NCBI GenBank assembly: GCA_025359135.1
Contig: JANYHJ010000087.1
Location: 1 to 48,896 of the forward strand
DNA length: 48,896 nucleotides
Origin: Gemmatimonadota bacterium
Lineage (GTDB): Bacteria; Gemmatimonadota; Gemmatimonadetes; Gemmatimonadales; Gemmatimonadaceae
Reading direction: 5' to 3'
The notes below the pieces were generated by a model. That model saw only the letters and a list, made by a program, of their open reading frames with translations. It searched no databases and was not told the DNA's origin. A program made the translations under genes and the position numbers. This document shows, one piece after another, positions 1-8,135 of the stretch. Numbering within the stretch: position 1 is the first letter of the stretch; each line of letters begins with the position of its first letter.

Positions 1-6
1 CCAGCA

Positions 7-31
7 GGTCCTTCGCTGCGCTCAGGACGAC
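7..31. repeat. Interrupted palindromic intergenic repeat
   Basis: Directly downstream of the PDZ gene stop (minus strand) lies an interrupted palindrome with arms GTCCT (8-12) and AGGAC (24-28) around a GC-rich centre. From memory, near-identical sequences, often written as cctgagcgcagcgaagg, are dispersed in intergenic DNA of many bacteria. No second copy was noticed in this window. It may also end transcription of the sigma/anti-sigma/PDZ operon, but there is no U-tract. Confidence 0.45.
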
Positions 32-37
32 GAGCCC

Positions 38-1231
38 CTACCGGAGCTTGATCGTCAACGTCTGCTTCTGACGCTTCCGCACCACCACGAGCTTCACGCC
101 GCCCTCGTCCACGTCGCGCAGCGCACGCATCACCTGGTCCGGCCGCACCACCGGCATCTCGTTCGCGCGCACGATCACGTCGCCGCCCTTGAGTCCCGAC
201 TGCTCCGCCGGTGAGCCGCGCGCCACCGACACCACGAACACGCCGTCCTCGACGCCGGTCAGCTCCGCCAGGTCCTGCGACAGGCGCCGCAGCTCGGCGC
301 CCGCGAAAAAGTCGCCGTTCGAGTACACGAACGTGAACCCGTTCTGGTCGTCCGGCCGCATCGCGATCGCCGGCCCTGGCATGGGCGCGAACGTCACCGT
401 CCCGGTCGGGCGCGGCGCACGTGGCGCCCTCGGCGCTGCGGCCGGCGTCGGCCCCTCATCCGAGAACGAGATGATCACCGGCTGGATCGCCTCGGCGAAC
501 GACCGGTCCACCGCTGCACAGGCGTCAGGTGAGTCGTTCAACCGCTTGGCCACGACCAGCGAGAACGCCTTGTTCTCGCCGTTGCGGCGCACGACCACCG
601 GCAGCTTCGTGCCCGGCTTGAGCAGCATGTCGAAGCGCACGATGCCCTTGAGCACGTCGGTCGTGCCGAGCTCCATGATCGAGTCGCCGCGCACGATGCC
701 CGCCTTCTCCGCGGGCGAACCCGGCGCCACGTCCACGATGCGCGGATACGACTGGAACTGCATCGACGTGCGCTCCGTGCTGCCGTCGATGTTCTGCATC
801 AGCATGCTCTGGTTCTCGAACGTCACGCCGATGTAGCCCGACGCCGGCGAGCCGCGGTCGCAGAGCGAGAGCAGCTGCGCCTGCGCCCTGAAGATGCCGC
901 GCGACGCGTCCTTGAGCTGCACGAACAACCGCCGCGTCGAGCTCGTATCGATGCGCAGCATGCGACCCGAACTGTCGCGCAGCGTGTTGATCTGTCGCAC
1001 CAGGTCGCGCTCGCGTGTCCGGTTGGCCGTCAACTCCTTCACGAGCCGCTCGAAGGTCGAGTCGAGGCTCACGCGCGTCGTGCGGATCGTCATCGTCTCC
1101 TGCACTGCCCCACGCGCGGGCGCTGCTGCCAGCACGCTCGCGATCAACAGCAGCACCAGCGCGGCGGGCATCGTCGCCCGACGCACGCGCATCGTTCCAT
1201 TCAAGGCGTTCACTCGGGCGTTCCTCACCAT
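38..1231 (-). CDS. Secreted or membrane-anchored double-PDZ protein
   Basis: The protein has 397 residues. A hydrophobic stretch at about 20-41 looks like a signal peptide or anchor, and starts at Met14 or Met21 would give a more normal one. Residues 50-90 are charged and helix-prone. Two PDZ-like domains follow, at about 131-230 and 305-397, each with the motif GSPAE followed by a GD pair. A Pro/Ala-rich linker (262-292) separates them. There is no trypsin-like protease domain, so this is not a DegP/HtrA enzyme. The start overlaps the anti-sigma stop by 7 bp, making it the third gene of a sigma/anti-sigma operon. It probably scaffolds or senses envelope proteins and may feed the anti-sigma pathway; that role is inferred from position only. 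Confidence 0.8.
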   Translation of the reverse strand: MVRNARVNALNGTMRVRRATMPAALVLLLIASVLAAAPARGAVQETMTIRTTRVSLDSTFERLVKELTANRTRERDLVRQINTLRDSSGRMLRIDTSSTRRLFVQLKDASRGIFRAQAQLLSLCDRGSPASGYIGVTFENQSMLMQNIDGSTERTSMQFQSYPRIVDVAPGSPAEKAGIVRGDSIMELGTTDVLKGIVRFDMLLKPGTKLPVVVRRNGENKAFSLVVAKRLNDSPDACAAVDRSFAEAIQPVIISFSDEGPTPAAAPRAPRAPRPTGTVTFAPMPGPAIAMRPDDQNGFTFVYSNGDFFAGAELRRLSQDLAELTGVEDGVFVVSVARGSPAEQSGLKGGDVIVRANEMPVVRPDQVMRALRDVDEGGVKLVVVRKRQKQTLTIKLR

Positions 1232-1941
1232 GATGTCAACCGCGTTCCCTTGGGCATCGCCGTCCCCAGCTGCCGGAGCGCGGACTCGCGCGCGCCGAGC
1301 GTCTGCAGGTAGGCCTGATTGACCACCGGATCATCCGGCGCCTGCCAGAGCGCCGCGCGCACTGCACCCGCGATGTCGTCGAGCGCCGCGATCCGGCGCT
1401 GCACCTGCTCGGGGTTGGCCGTACCACCATTCGGTCCATGTTCGGACAGATAGGCGATCGCCGACTGGTACGTCCGCGACGATTGCTGCAGCGCCGTGAT
1501 CGCGTCGGCCTGGTTGCTGAACGTGACGGCAACGGGTGCACCGCTGTTCGAGACGTTCCTGAAGAGCCCGCTGCCGCTCGACGTCGCATTCGCCGTGATC
1601 GACATCGGGACGCCTGCGCTCATCCGCCCCACGACCACGCCACCTGTCATCAGCACGACGGCCGCTGCCGCGCGCATCCAGCCACGCATCGCGCGCCGCT
1701 CCGCCACGCCATCGACGATGATCTGCTCTGCGCGTAGCCGCGGCGCGAGCGCATCCCAACTCGTCAGCGGCGGCATGAGCCGTTCGCGCTCGAGGTGCGC
1801 CACCGTCAGCACGCGCCCGTACGCCGCGCGTTCGGACGCACAGTCCGCGCAACTCGCGAGGTGCGCCGACTCGGGGAGCGTCGGCTCGGCATCGGCCAGT
1901 TCGGCCAGCCGGTCAGGTGAGAGGTGTTGGTGTCGGTCCAT
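1225..1941 (-). CDS. Zinc-finger anti-sigma factor, single-pass membrane protein
   Basis: The protein has 238 residues. The N-terminal part carries an H-x3-C-x2-C motif (His27, Cys31, Cys34), the mark of ZAS-type anti-sigma domains that bind ECF sigma factors. One membrane segment spans about 91-106. The remaining ~130 residues would lie outside the cytoplasm and are helix-rich near the end. I chose the ATG at 1941, which overlaps the end of the sigma gene by 29 bp and gives the usual cytoplasmic start; the frame is open further upstream but reads there as a shadow of the sigma gene. Translational coupling and gene order support the pairing. The inducing signal is unknown. Confidence 0.85.
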   Translation of the reverse strand: MDRHQHLSPDRLAELADAEPTLPESAHLASCADCASERAAYGRVLTVAHLERERLMPPLTSWDALAPRLRAEQIIVDGVAERRAMRGWMRAAAAVVLMTGGVVVGRMSAGVPMSITANATSSGSGLFRNVSNSGAPVAVTFSNQADAITALQQSSRTYQSAIAYLSEHGPNGGTANPEQVQRRIAALDDIAGAVRAALWQAPDDPVVNQAYLQTLGARESALRQLGTAMPKGTRLTSW

Positions 1942-2488
1942 CGGTCGCCATCCTTGGAAGATCCACCACGTGCGAGAGCAGCTTCCGCAGCTTCGCGCGG
2001 GCCTTGAACAGTTGGGACTTCGAGCCGCCCGCCGTGATGCCGAGCGATGCGGCGATTTCCTCGTGCGTGTAGCCCTCGACGTCGTGCAACAGGAACACCG
2101 TGCGTGCTCCCGGCGAAAGCCGGTTCGCGGCCTCCTCGATCGTCTGCGCCAGCATCGAACGCTCCGCATCCTGCTCCACCGCCGCGCTCTCCTCCTCGAT
2201 CGGCGTTTCGATCGCGGCGAGCCGCTTCGTGCGTCGGAGCGCGTTCAGCGTACGGTTGACGGCAATGCGATGCGCCCATGTCGAGAAGGCCGATTCTGCC
2301 CGCCACGTCGGAAGCGCCTTGAAGATCTGGATCCAGACCTCCTGCGCCACGTCCGCGGCCGCGTCCGAGTCACTGACCAACCGCCGCACCACGGCGTCCA
2401 CGTACGGCGAGTACCGCGTCCACAAGGAACGCAGCGCTCGCTCATCCCCCTGGATGGCGCGTTGTACGGTGAGTTGATCGTCAGTCAT
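1913..2488 (-). CDS. ECF-family RNA polymerase sigma factor
   Basis: The protein has 191 residues, the usual ECF length. Region 2 (about 20-87) includes DVAQEVWIQIFKAL and FSTWAHRIAVNRTLN, typical of promoter melting and -10 binding. Region 4 (about 113-170) contains LSPGARTVFLLHDVEGYTH and a helix-turn-helix ending in SKSQLFKARAKL. No extra C-terminal domain is present. The sigma, anti-sigma and PDZ genes overlap in sequence, so they form one transcript. ECF factors of this design are usually held by the co-transcribed anti-sigma factor and often activate their own promoter; no clear autoregulatory promoter was identified upstream. Confidence 0.93.
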   Translation of the reverse strand: MTDDQLTVQRAIQGDERALRSLWTRYSPYVDAVVRRLVSDSDAAADVAQEVWIQIFKALPTWRAESAFSTWAHRIAVNRTLNALRRTKRLAAIETPIEEESAAVEQDAERSMLAQTIEEAANRLSPGARTVFLLHDVEGYTHEEIAASLGITAGGSKSQLFKARAKLRKLLSHVVDLPRMATDGPTPTPLT

Positions 2489-2728
2489 GCGGATCCGAAG
2501 ACTTGGTCACGCGGACAGGCCCGAAGGTTGCATGGGATAACCCTGTGGGCCAGTCCGAGCGGGTGCGAGTGTCACCCAGAGCGGACGCTGGCCGGTCACG
2601 GTCGCCCTACGTTGCTCAACTCCAATGGATTCGTCATGCGGATAGCCCCCCGCCTGCCGATACGGTGGAGAGGGGCCAACTCCTTGTCTGCTGGAACTTT
2701 GCGCCACCTTGTATCATACTGAATACTG

Positions 2729-4087
2729 ATGCTCGCTTTCCTTCCCTTCCTCGCCGCGGCGCTCGTCGGCAACGGCGGACTCCCTGATCGCGCCCCAAAG
2801 GCGGTCGGGATGTCCGCGCAACGCCTTGCCGCGATTGATCGCGTCATCAAGAAGGGCATGTCGGCGGGTGGCTTTCCCGGCGCGGCCGTCGTCATCGGCC
2901 GCCGCGGCGCCGCCGTGGTCCGCCGCGGCTATGGCCGACTGGGCTGGACCAGCCACTACGACGACGTCGATCCCGAGAAGACGATCTACGATCTCGCCTC
3001 GCTGACCAAGGTCGTCGGCACGACGACGGCCGTCATGATCCTGTTCGATGAAGGCAAGATCGGGCTCGACGATCCAATCGCGAAGTACGTGCCCGCCTTT
3101 GCCGGTGGCGACAAGAACAGTGTCACCGTGCGCATGCTGCTCGAGCATCGCTCGGGTCTCCCGGCGGGACGCGACCTCTGGCGCATCGCCAACACGCCGG
3201 CCGACGCCAAGTTCGCCGTCATCACCACCGACTTGGTCTGCAAGCCCGGCGACTGCTACATCTACTCCGACCTGGGCGCCGATCTTCTCGCCTGGGTGGC
3301 CGAAGCCGCGGCCGGCCAGTCCATCGACCAGTTCCTCAACGAGCGCGTCTTCCAGCCGCTCGGCATGACGAGCACGATGTACCGCCCGGACCTGAACCTC
3401 GCGTCGCGCGTCGCGCCCACCGAGGTCACGCCACCGCGCGGCTATCCGCTCCGCGGTGAAGTCCACGACGAGAACGCCTTTGCGCTCGGCGGCATCGCTG
3501 GACACGCCGGTCTCTTCAGCAGCGCGAACGACGTCTCGGTCTTCGCGCAGATGATGATCAACAACGGCACGTACGAAGGCACGCGCATCGTGGCCGACAG
3601 CACCGTGCGCCTCTTCACGCGACGCGCCGCCGGCACGCGCGCGCTCGGTTGGGATACCTGCGCCACCGAGCACGGCGGCTGCGGACAGTTCTTCTCCGAG
3701 CGTTCGTACGGCCACACCGGCTACACGGGCACGAGCCTCTGGATCGACCCCGATCGTGAGCTGTTCGTGGTGCTGCTCACCAACCGCGTGCATGCGGCGC
3801 GTGCGCGTCGTCCCGCACTCGTGATTGCCGATGTGCGCGCCGACCTGGCCGACGCCGCGAGCGTGAGCGTGATGGATGATCCGCTCAACTTCGTGGCGCG
3901 CCCCGCGAGCTACCGCGCGGACACCGAGTACAGGAAGTGGAACCGCCCCATCCGCAAGCCGCGTCGCGGTCGCGGGGTGCACAAGGGCAAGGGCGCCAAG
4001 CACGCGCCGCCCAAGGGGGGCAAGGCGAAGCAGCCGGTGGCCAAGTCCAAGGCGCCGGCCAAGGCCAAGGCGCGCACCGCGCACTAG
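2729..4087 (+). CDS. Serine beta-lactamase/DD-peptidase family protein with Lys-rich tail
   Basis: The protein has 452 residues. A short hydrophobic start (1-13) could be a signal peptide. The catalytic set of class C beta-lactamase-related enzymes is visible: SxxK at Ser91-Lys94 (SLTK), Tyr179-Ser180-Asp181 in place of the usual YxN, and HTG at 329-331 in place of KTG. Such proteins hydrolyse or transfer peptidoglycan peptides, esters or D-amino acids; true antibiotic resistance cannot be claimed. The last ~45 residues (408-452) are extremely rich in Lys, Arg, Ala and Pro, well beyond the fold, and may bind nucleic acid or cell-wall polymers. A weak -10-like TATCAT lies at 2712-2717. Confidence 0.85.
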   Translation: MLAFLPFLAAALVGNGGLPDRAPKAVGMSAQRLAAIDRVIKKGMSAGGFPGAAVVIGRRGAAVVRRGYGRLGWTSHYDDVDPEKTIYDLASLTKVVGTTTAVMILFDEGKIGLDDPIAKYVPAFAGGDKNSVTVRMLLEHRSGLPAGRDLWRIANTPADAKFAVITTDLVCKPGDCYIYSDLGADLLAWVAEAAAGQSIDQFLNERVFQPLGMTSTMYRPDLNLASRVAPTEVTPPRGYPLRGEVHDENAFALGGIAGHAGLFSSANDVSVFAQMMINNGTYEGTRIVADSTVRLFTRRAAGTRALGWDTCATEHGGCGQFFSERSYGHTGYTGTSLWIDPDRELFVVLLTNRVHAARARRPALVIADVRADLADAASVSVMDDPLNFVARPASYRADTEYRKWNRPIRKPRRGRGVHKGKGAKHAPPKGGKAKQPVAKSKAPAKAKARTAH

Positions 4088-4150
4088 GTCAGACGGGAAC
4101 TCGCGTCCCGTCGCGTGGCTTGGGGGAGTGACCCCCGCTAGGATTCAGTC

Positions 4151-4540
4151 GTGACCGCCCCCGAGCTCACCACCCCTGCCGCGCCCGTCGCGGATGATCC
4201 CGCCTCGCAGGCGGACGGCGCGGCCACGCCGCCCGAGAGCGGCGCGGTCACCGAGGATCTGGTCAAGCTCGCGCTGCGCCGGGTCAAGGACCCCGAGCTC
4301 AACCTCAACATCGTCGACCTCGGGCTCATCTACGCCATCAACGTCGATGGCTCGGTGGTCAACATCGACATGTCGCTCACCTCGCCGGGCTGTCCGTCGG
4401 GCCCCGAGATCATGACCGAGGCGGAGAAGGAAGTCCGCTCGGTGGATGGGGTGTCCGACGTGAAGATGAACCTGGTGTGGAGCCCGTTCTGGAGTCCGGA
4501 GCGGATCGAGCCGCGAGTGAGGGCGTACCTCGGGTTTTGA
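4151..4540 (+). CDS. MIP18/PaaD/SufT-like Fe-S cluster assembly factor
   Basis: The protein has 129 residues and a GTG start. After a low-complexity Ala/Pro-rich N-terminus (1-35) comes a DUF59/MIP18 domain: KDPEL at 46-50 and the conserved loop TSPGCPSGP with Cys81. This family carries or hands over Fe-S clusters to target proteins and is often encoded in SUF loci. Here the SUF operon lies 40 kb away on the same strand. A TAGGAT hexamer (4139-4144) six bases before the GTG suggests a leaderless transcript. The N-terminal extension is longer than in typical members, which are about 100 residues. Confidence 0.85.
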   Translation: MTAPELTTPAAPVADDPASQADGAATPPESGAVTEDLVKLALRRVKDPELNLNIVDLGLIYAINVDGSVVNIDMSLTSPGCPSGPEIMTEAEKEVRSVDGVSDVKMNLVWSPFWSPERIEPRVRAYLGF

Positions 4541-4936
4541 GCGGGAGTGCGTGCACATGGTGCAACGCACGAATTGGCCACCAGATTGGGAACGGCAACG
4601 AAGACGGACGAATCGGTTCGAGGAGGTGTTCGTGTTTCTGCTACCTGCGTTGACGGCTGCTCAGTCCGAATACTTCGCGTCCTGATCTGCAGAATCGCTC
4701 CACTCGTTGGCGCCCGGCTTCTTCCCTTTGGCTCATGCCGACCCATCGGGCAACGACGATTGCCGAGATAGAGTGGCGTTTAGGACAAGAAACCCTCATG
4801 TGGACCAGCTCGCGACCGAAGTCCTGTGGTGTTGCGGGCTCATTCACCGCTGCCTAGCCAGCGCCCATGATCCGGAGGCCGTGCGAGCTGGTGCCATATT
4901 CCCAGTCGCCCCGGTGCGGGGATCTTGTCGAACCAC
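4541..4936. other. Gene-free stretch beside the Rhs/immunity patch
   Basis: These 396 bases, between the converging MIP18-like and immunity-like genes, hold no ORF with coding character, no tRNA fold and no clear repeat. Base composition is less GC-rich than the flanks, like the adjoining immunity gene. It may be leftover DNA from transfer of the Rhs module. Confidence 0.5.
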
Positions 4937-5485
4937 TCAGGGGCTCTCCCCGCCCTCAATCGAATGTCGTCGCGCGCGCGCCCACGCTCGGTGCCGTTCC
5001 GACACCTCATGTTGCTCAAGCCATCGTAAAGTGCTCACGATCAATGCACGATCACTCTGATTCCTCGCCTCGTTGTACTGTTCTCGCATCAACCGTACTG
5101 AATCCGGCCTACGGCGAAGCGCTTCCCGCATGCGTTCGGCGTGGTCGATAGGGTCTTTCCCAAGCGCCGCCCAAGCACTGAGCACGACTTCATCATGGCT
5201 CGTCGCTGGCAAGTTGTCCAAGAGCGCACGCGCGCCTTCCTCGTCGCCAGCGTGATGAGCTGCGATCGCGCGAAATCCGAGTGCAGTCTCTGCGCTGCCT
5301 CCTCGACGAACCGCCTCCGCGCAGACCGCATCCATAGCCGCGGGCTCTGGAACAACTTCGTTGGCTAGACACCACAGGGTAGCGAGGTCCGGCACTTCAG
5401 CGAGCAGCCGCTGTACTAGTTGGTGTTGTCCGCCGGCTATGACCAGCAACTCCAACGAATGCGCGATTGATTCGATCGTGTCCAT
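4937..5485 (-). CDS. Candidate immunity protein to the adjacent Rhs toxin
   Basis: The protein has 182 residues, is acidic to neutral and mostly alpha-helical, with repeated Ala/Leu-rich helices such as AETALGFRAIAAHHAGDEEG that resemble TPR-like helix pairs. I recognise no named family. It starts two bases after the Rhs stop codon on the same strand, the usual place for the immunity gene of a polymorphic toxin, so immunity is the leading guess. There are no signal peptide or membrane segments, which fits neutralisation in the cytoplasm. Codon use is less GC-biased than in neighbouring housekeeping genes, which suggests transfer. It could instead be an unrelated TPR-like protein. Confidence 0.6.
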   Translation of the reverse strand: MDTIESIAHSLELLVIAGGQHQLVQRLLAEVPDLATLWCLANEVVPEPAAMDAVCAEAVRRGGSAETALGFRAIAAHHAGDEEGARALLDNLPATSHDEVVLSAWAALGKDPIDHAERMREALRRRPDSVRLMREQYNEARNQSDRALIVSTLRWLEQHEVSERHRAWARARRHSIEGGESP

Positions 5486-5487
5486 AT

Positions 5488-6807
5488 TTACTTGGGCGGA
5501 ATCCAGAAGTTGACGCTCGTTGCACCGTTTTCGCGGGTAAAGGTCGAATACTTTACCGTCACCCCTTGCACATTGACTGTACCTTCTGACTGGCCCGGCC
5601 TGAGGTCGCTCAAACGTCCGATCTTTTGCGTAACCGCACGCTTGACTTCATCGAAGGAGACTCCTGCAGCCGCAAAGTTGTGGGTACCAGCCGAACCCGA
5701 ACTTCCGCTCTCCGCATGCCTGTTCAAGCTTAGGACGCGATCTCCCTGATCAGAAAGGACTTCCCGGCCAGCTGACGCCTCTTCATTCGCCAAACTGCTG
5801 GCCCCACCTCGCGCGCTCGAAGTGAGCATCCTTCCGAAAATCGTGCGAGCGACCGCTCTAAGGCCACCCCCAATGCCAGCAGCTAGTACGTCCACGGGAC
5901 TCAGTGCGGGCTCGAGACCTGGTTCAGGCCCGCATTCGGGTCGCCAGTCCGACTGTGGGGGGCATAGGCCAAAAGGATCGCTGAAACCGACGGGATCACC
6001 CTTTGCGAACCCATAGCTATTCAGCCCCCCTGCGAGGCCGATTGGATCCTCCTGTGTGAACCGACCGCTGCGCGAATCGTAGTAGCGATTCCGCATGTAC
6101 TTGTAGCCGCTGCCGTCCGTCTGCCCGCCAATCACCTCCCCAAACCAGTTCGGCGGCCCCGTCGGCAACACCGGCCCATCGCCAAACGCCGTGGCGTTCG
6201 CGAGTGGGAAGTACGCCTGGTTGACTTGGCACCGCGTCGTCGGGCACGTCCCCACGTCGTAGGTCCCGCGCCAGTCCGCATACGGCACCACGACCGTCGA
6301 GCCCTTGAACAAGTCGAGCGGCACGTCGATCCCGCCGGCGTGCGTGTACCCCACGCTGCCAGTGAAGGTGTCGGCCGAGGGGTACCCTTCGCTCGCATCG
6401 CCGGTCGTGTCGGCCAGCATCCGGACGTCGTACAGGATGTTCGCGCCGTCCCACACGGTGCGCGTCACCTCGTTCCGGCACTCGGAGCTCGCGTCGTGGT
6501 TCGCGCAGACCCTCTGGGCCGTGTCGCGGATCATCTCCTTCCAGACCCGACGGCCCAGCGGGTCGTACCGGTAGCTCTCGCGCCGCGTGTACGTCTTGTA
6601 TGCCGGTCCGGGGCTTGGGGTCGTGTCCAGCGCGAAGGTGCTATAGATCAGCCGCCAGCTGGCGTCGTACCCATTGCCCGTCGTGCGCACCTCGCGCGTG
6701 TTGAACGGCGGCACGCAGAGCGAGCAGTTCATGAAGAACCACTTCCGCCGGTTCTCTCCCACCAGCTTGCTGCCGACCCAGCCGTAGTCCGTGCTGTCGG
6801 GCGACAC
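5488..6807 (-). CDS. Truncated Rhs-family polymorphic toxin
   Basis: The protein has 439 residues with a GTG start. Residues 76-281 are the end of an Rhs/YD shell: RYDPLGRRVWK near 80-90 and the conserved core YKYMRNRYYDSRSGRF followed by QEDPIGLAGG and DPFGL (235-281). After DPFGL comes a variable ~158-residue C-terminal part, the position of the released toxin. I do not recognise the toxin class; its last ~80 residues look like a small alpha/beta domain ending in NFWIPPK. Complete Rhs proteins usually exceed 1000 residues, so most of the shell, any signal peptide and secretion module are missing. The reading frame ends at a junction with a nucleotidyltransferase on the opposite strand. It is probably a displaced toxin cassette; whether it is expressed is unclear. 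Confidence 0.8.
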   Translation of the reverse strand: MSPDSTDYGWVGSKLVGENRRKWFFMNCSLCVPPFNTREVRTTGNGYDASWRLIYSTFALDTTPSPGPAYKTYTRRESYRYDPLGRRVWKEMIRDTAQRVCANHDASSECRNEVTRTVWDGANILYDVRMLADTTGDASEGYPSADTFTGSVGYTHAGGIDVPLDLFKGSTVVVPYADWRGTYDVGTCPTTRCQVNQAYFPLANATAFGDGPVLPTGPPNWFGEVIGGQTDGSGYKYMRNRYYDSRSGRFTQEDPIGLAGGLNSYGFAKGDPVGFSDPFGLCPPQSDWRPECGPEPGLEPALSPVDVLAAGIGGGLRAVARTIFGRMLTSSARGGASSLANEEASAGREVLSDQGDRVLSLNRHAESGSSGSAGTHNFAAAGVSFDEVKRAVTQKIGRLSDLRPGQSEGTVNVQGVTVKYSTFTRENGATSVNFWIPPK

Positions 6808-7267
6808 CGTGACCCGGTTCGAGACGCGGCTCGCCCGGGTGTGCAGCCGCCTGAACGCCGAGGACGCGCGCTATCTCGTCGTGGGCGACATGGCGATGCA
6901 GCTGTGGGGCACCTCGCGCGCCACGCGAGACGTGGACATCCTCATCGAACCCACGGTCGAGAACGCCGGGCGCGTGCTCCGCGCGCTCTCGGGCCTCGGC
7001 TTCGGTCTCGCGTCCGAGCACCTCGCAGAGGACGTCGCGTCCCGTGCGGTCACGATGATCGGAGACACTCCCAACGTCGACATTCTCACCCGGGCGTGGA
7101 ACGTGGAATGGGCGGACGCCGCGCCCCGCGCCACCGTCTTCCAGGTGGAAGGCATCGACATCCCCGCCGCGTCGCTGGATGACCTCATCGCCTCGAAGCA
7201 GACGGGTCGCTTGCAGGACTTGGCCGACATCGAAGTCCTCGAGGCGATTCGCGCCCATCGACGATGA
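6791..7267 (+). CDS. MNT/AbiEii-like nucleotidyltransferase
   Basis: The protein has 158 residues. The N-terminal half has the nucleotidyltransferase pattern YLVVGDMAMQLWG followed by RATRDVDILI, with Asp47 and Asp49 as the metal-binding pair. The glycine-serine usually seen after the first strand is Gly32-Asp33. A conserved later block, LDDLIASKQTGRLQDLADIEVL (158 residues total), matches small DUF-type nucleotidyltransferases whose roles range from toxin-antitoxin systems to unknown. The GTG start at 6791 lies 17 bp inside the opposing rhs frame; starts at 6809 or 6839 are possible and would avoid that clash. No partner HEPN or AbiEi gene is adjacent. Confidence 0.75.
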   Translation: MLSGDTVTRFETRLARVCSRLNAEDARYLVVGDMAMQLWGTSRATRDVDILIEPTVENAGRVLRALSGLGFGLASEHLAEDVASRAVTMIGDTPNVDILTRAWNVEWADAAPRATVFQVEGIDIPAASLDDLIASKQTGRLQDLADIEVLEAIRAHRR

Positions 7268-7331
7268 CGACCGCGTTCGGATACGCTTGCGTGCCGCGCC
7301 CCTTCCGTCGCGCCATCGGCGAGCGAGCGTC

Positions 7332-8132
7332 CTACCCCTTCTTCTTCGTCACGCTCGACACCCGCGTCCAGAACAACAGCGTCCCGCAACTCGAGTTCGT
7401 CTTCCGGAACTCGTTGGGCGTCTCCGCCGGCGTATAGAACTCCACCGCCTCGAAGTCCGCCGCGCGCAGCGTGCGTCCCAGCTCCACCTGGTCGTACTCG
7501 ATGCCATCCACGAACGTGGCGACAAAGCACTGCAGCCCGCCGCCCTGGATCGAGCGCCCGCCGCGATCGGCCACCACGTGCTGGTCACCGTTGCTGCCGG
7601 CCACGCCGTCCACGATGCGCAGCCCCTGAAGCCCCGCCACCACGTCGAACGCGCTGATCGCGCCGCGCTTCTCGATGTCGGCGCGGTCGAGGAAGTGCCC
7701 CTTGAGCTTCGCACGACGCCCCGCAAACCCGCGCGTGAAGTCCATGCTGGCGCCCGAGTCCGCCTTGATGTCCACGCCGGAGAGTTGTGCCACGTTGCGC
7801 TCCGTGCGCACGAGCAGCTCGGCCGTGTCCCCCTTCGACAGCCGGAACGCCGTCGAGCGGGCGGGCTTGATGCCGAACCGTCGCACGTCGAGCACGTACG
7901 TGCCCGCGGTCGGCGCCACGAGGAGGAAATCGCCCGCCGCATCCGTCACCGACGTGGCCTTCACCCCCAAATGCCAACCGGCCGAGTCCGAAATCAGCCG
8001 CACTTCGACGTTGGGCACAGGGCCGACCCCTTCGACCAGCACCTTGCCGCGCAGTGCTTGCCCTGTAGCAGGTCGCGCAACCAGCAGCGCGATTCCCATG
8101 ACCTGGAGCAGCAAGCTTGCGCGCATCGACAT
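7332..8132 (-). CDS. Secreted protein with carboxypeptidase-regulatory-like and TonB-plug-like domains
   Basis: The protein has 266 residues. A signal peptide spans 1-25 (ending TGQA). Residues 26-115 resemble a carboxypeptidase regulatory-like beta-sandwich (LRGKVLVEGVGPVPNVEVRL, then a DAAGDF turn). The second half resembles the plug part of TonB receptors: it has IEKRGAISAFDVVAGLQGLR and VDGIEYDQVELGRTL but no beta-barrel. Stand-alone plug-like proteins of this kind recur in lineages rich in SusC/TonB receptors; the function is unknown. It lies three bases downstream of the flavoprotein gene on the same strand, so the two may be co-transcribed. Confidence 0.7.
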   Translation of the reverse strand: MSMRASLLLQVMGIALLVARPATGQALRGKVLVEGVGPVPNVEVRLISDSAGWHLGVKATSVTDAAGDFLLVAPTAGTYVLDVRRFGIKPARSTAFRLSKGDTAELLVRTERNVAQLSGVDIKADSGASMDFTRGFAGRRAKLKGHFLDRADIEKRGAISAFDVVAGLQGLRIVDGVAGSNGDQHVVADRGGRSIQGGGLQCFVATFVDGIEYDQVELGRTLRAADFEAVEFYTPAETPNEFRKTNSSCGTLLFWTRVSSVTKKKG

Positions 8133-8135
8133 GGC

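Noticed and set aside
2714-4084. 456-codon minus-strand frame opposite the beta-lactamase-like gene
   Set aside because: It is a mirror of a well-supported gene with catalytic motifs on the plus strand.
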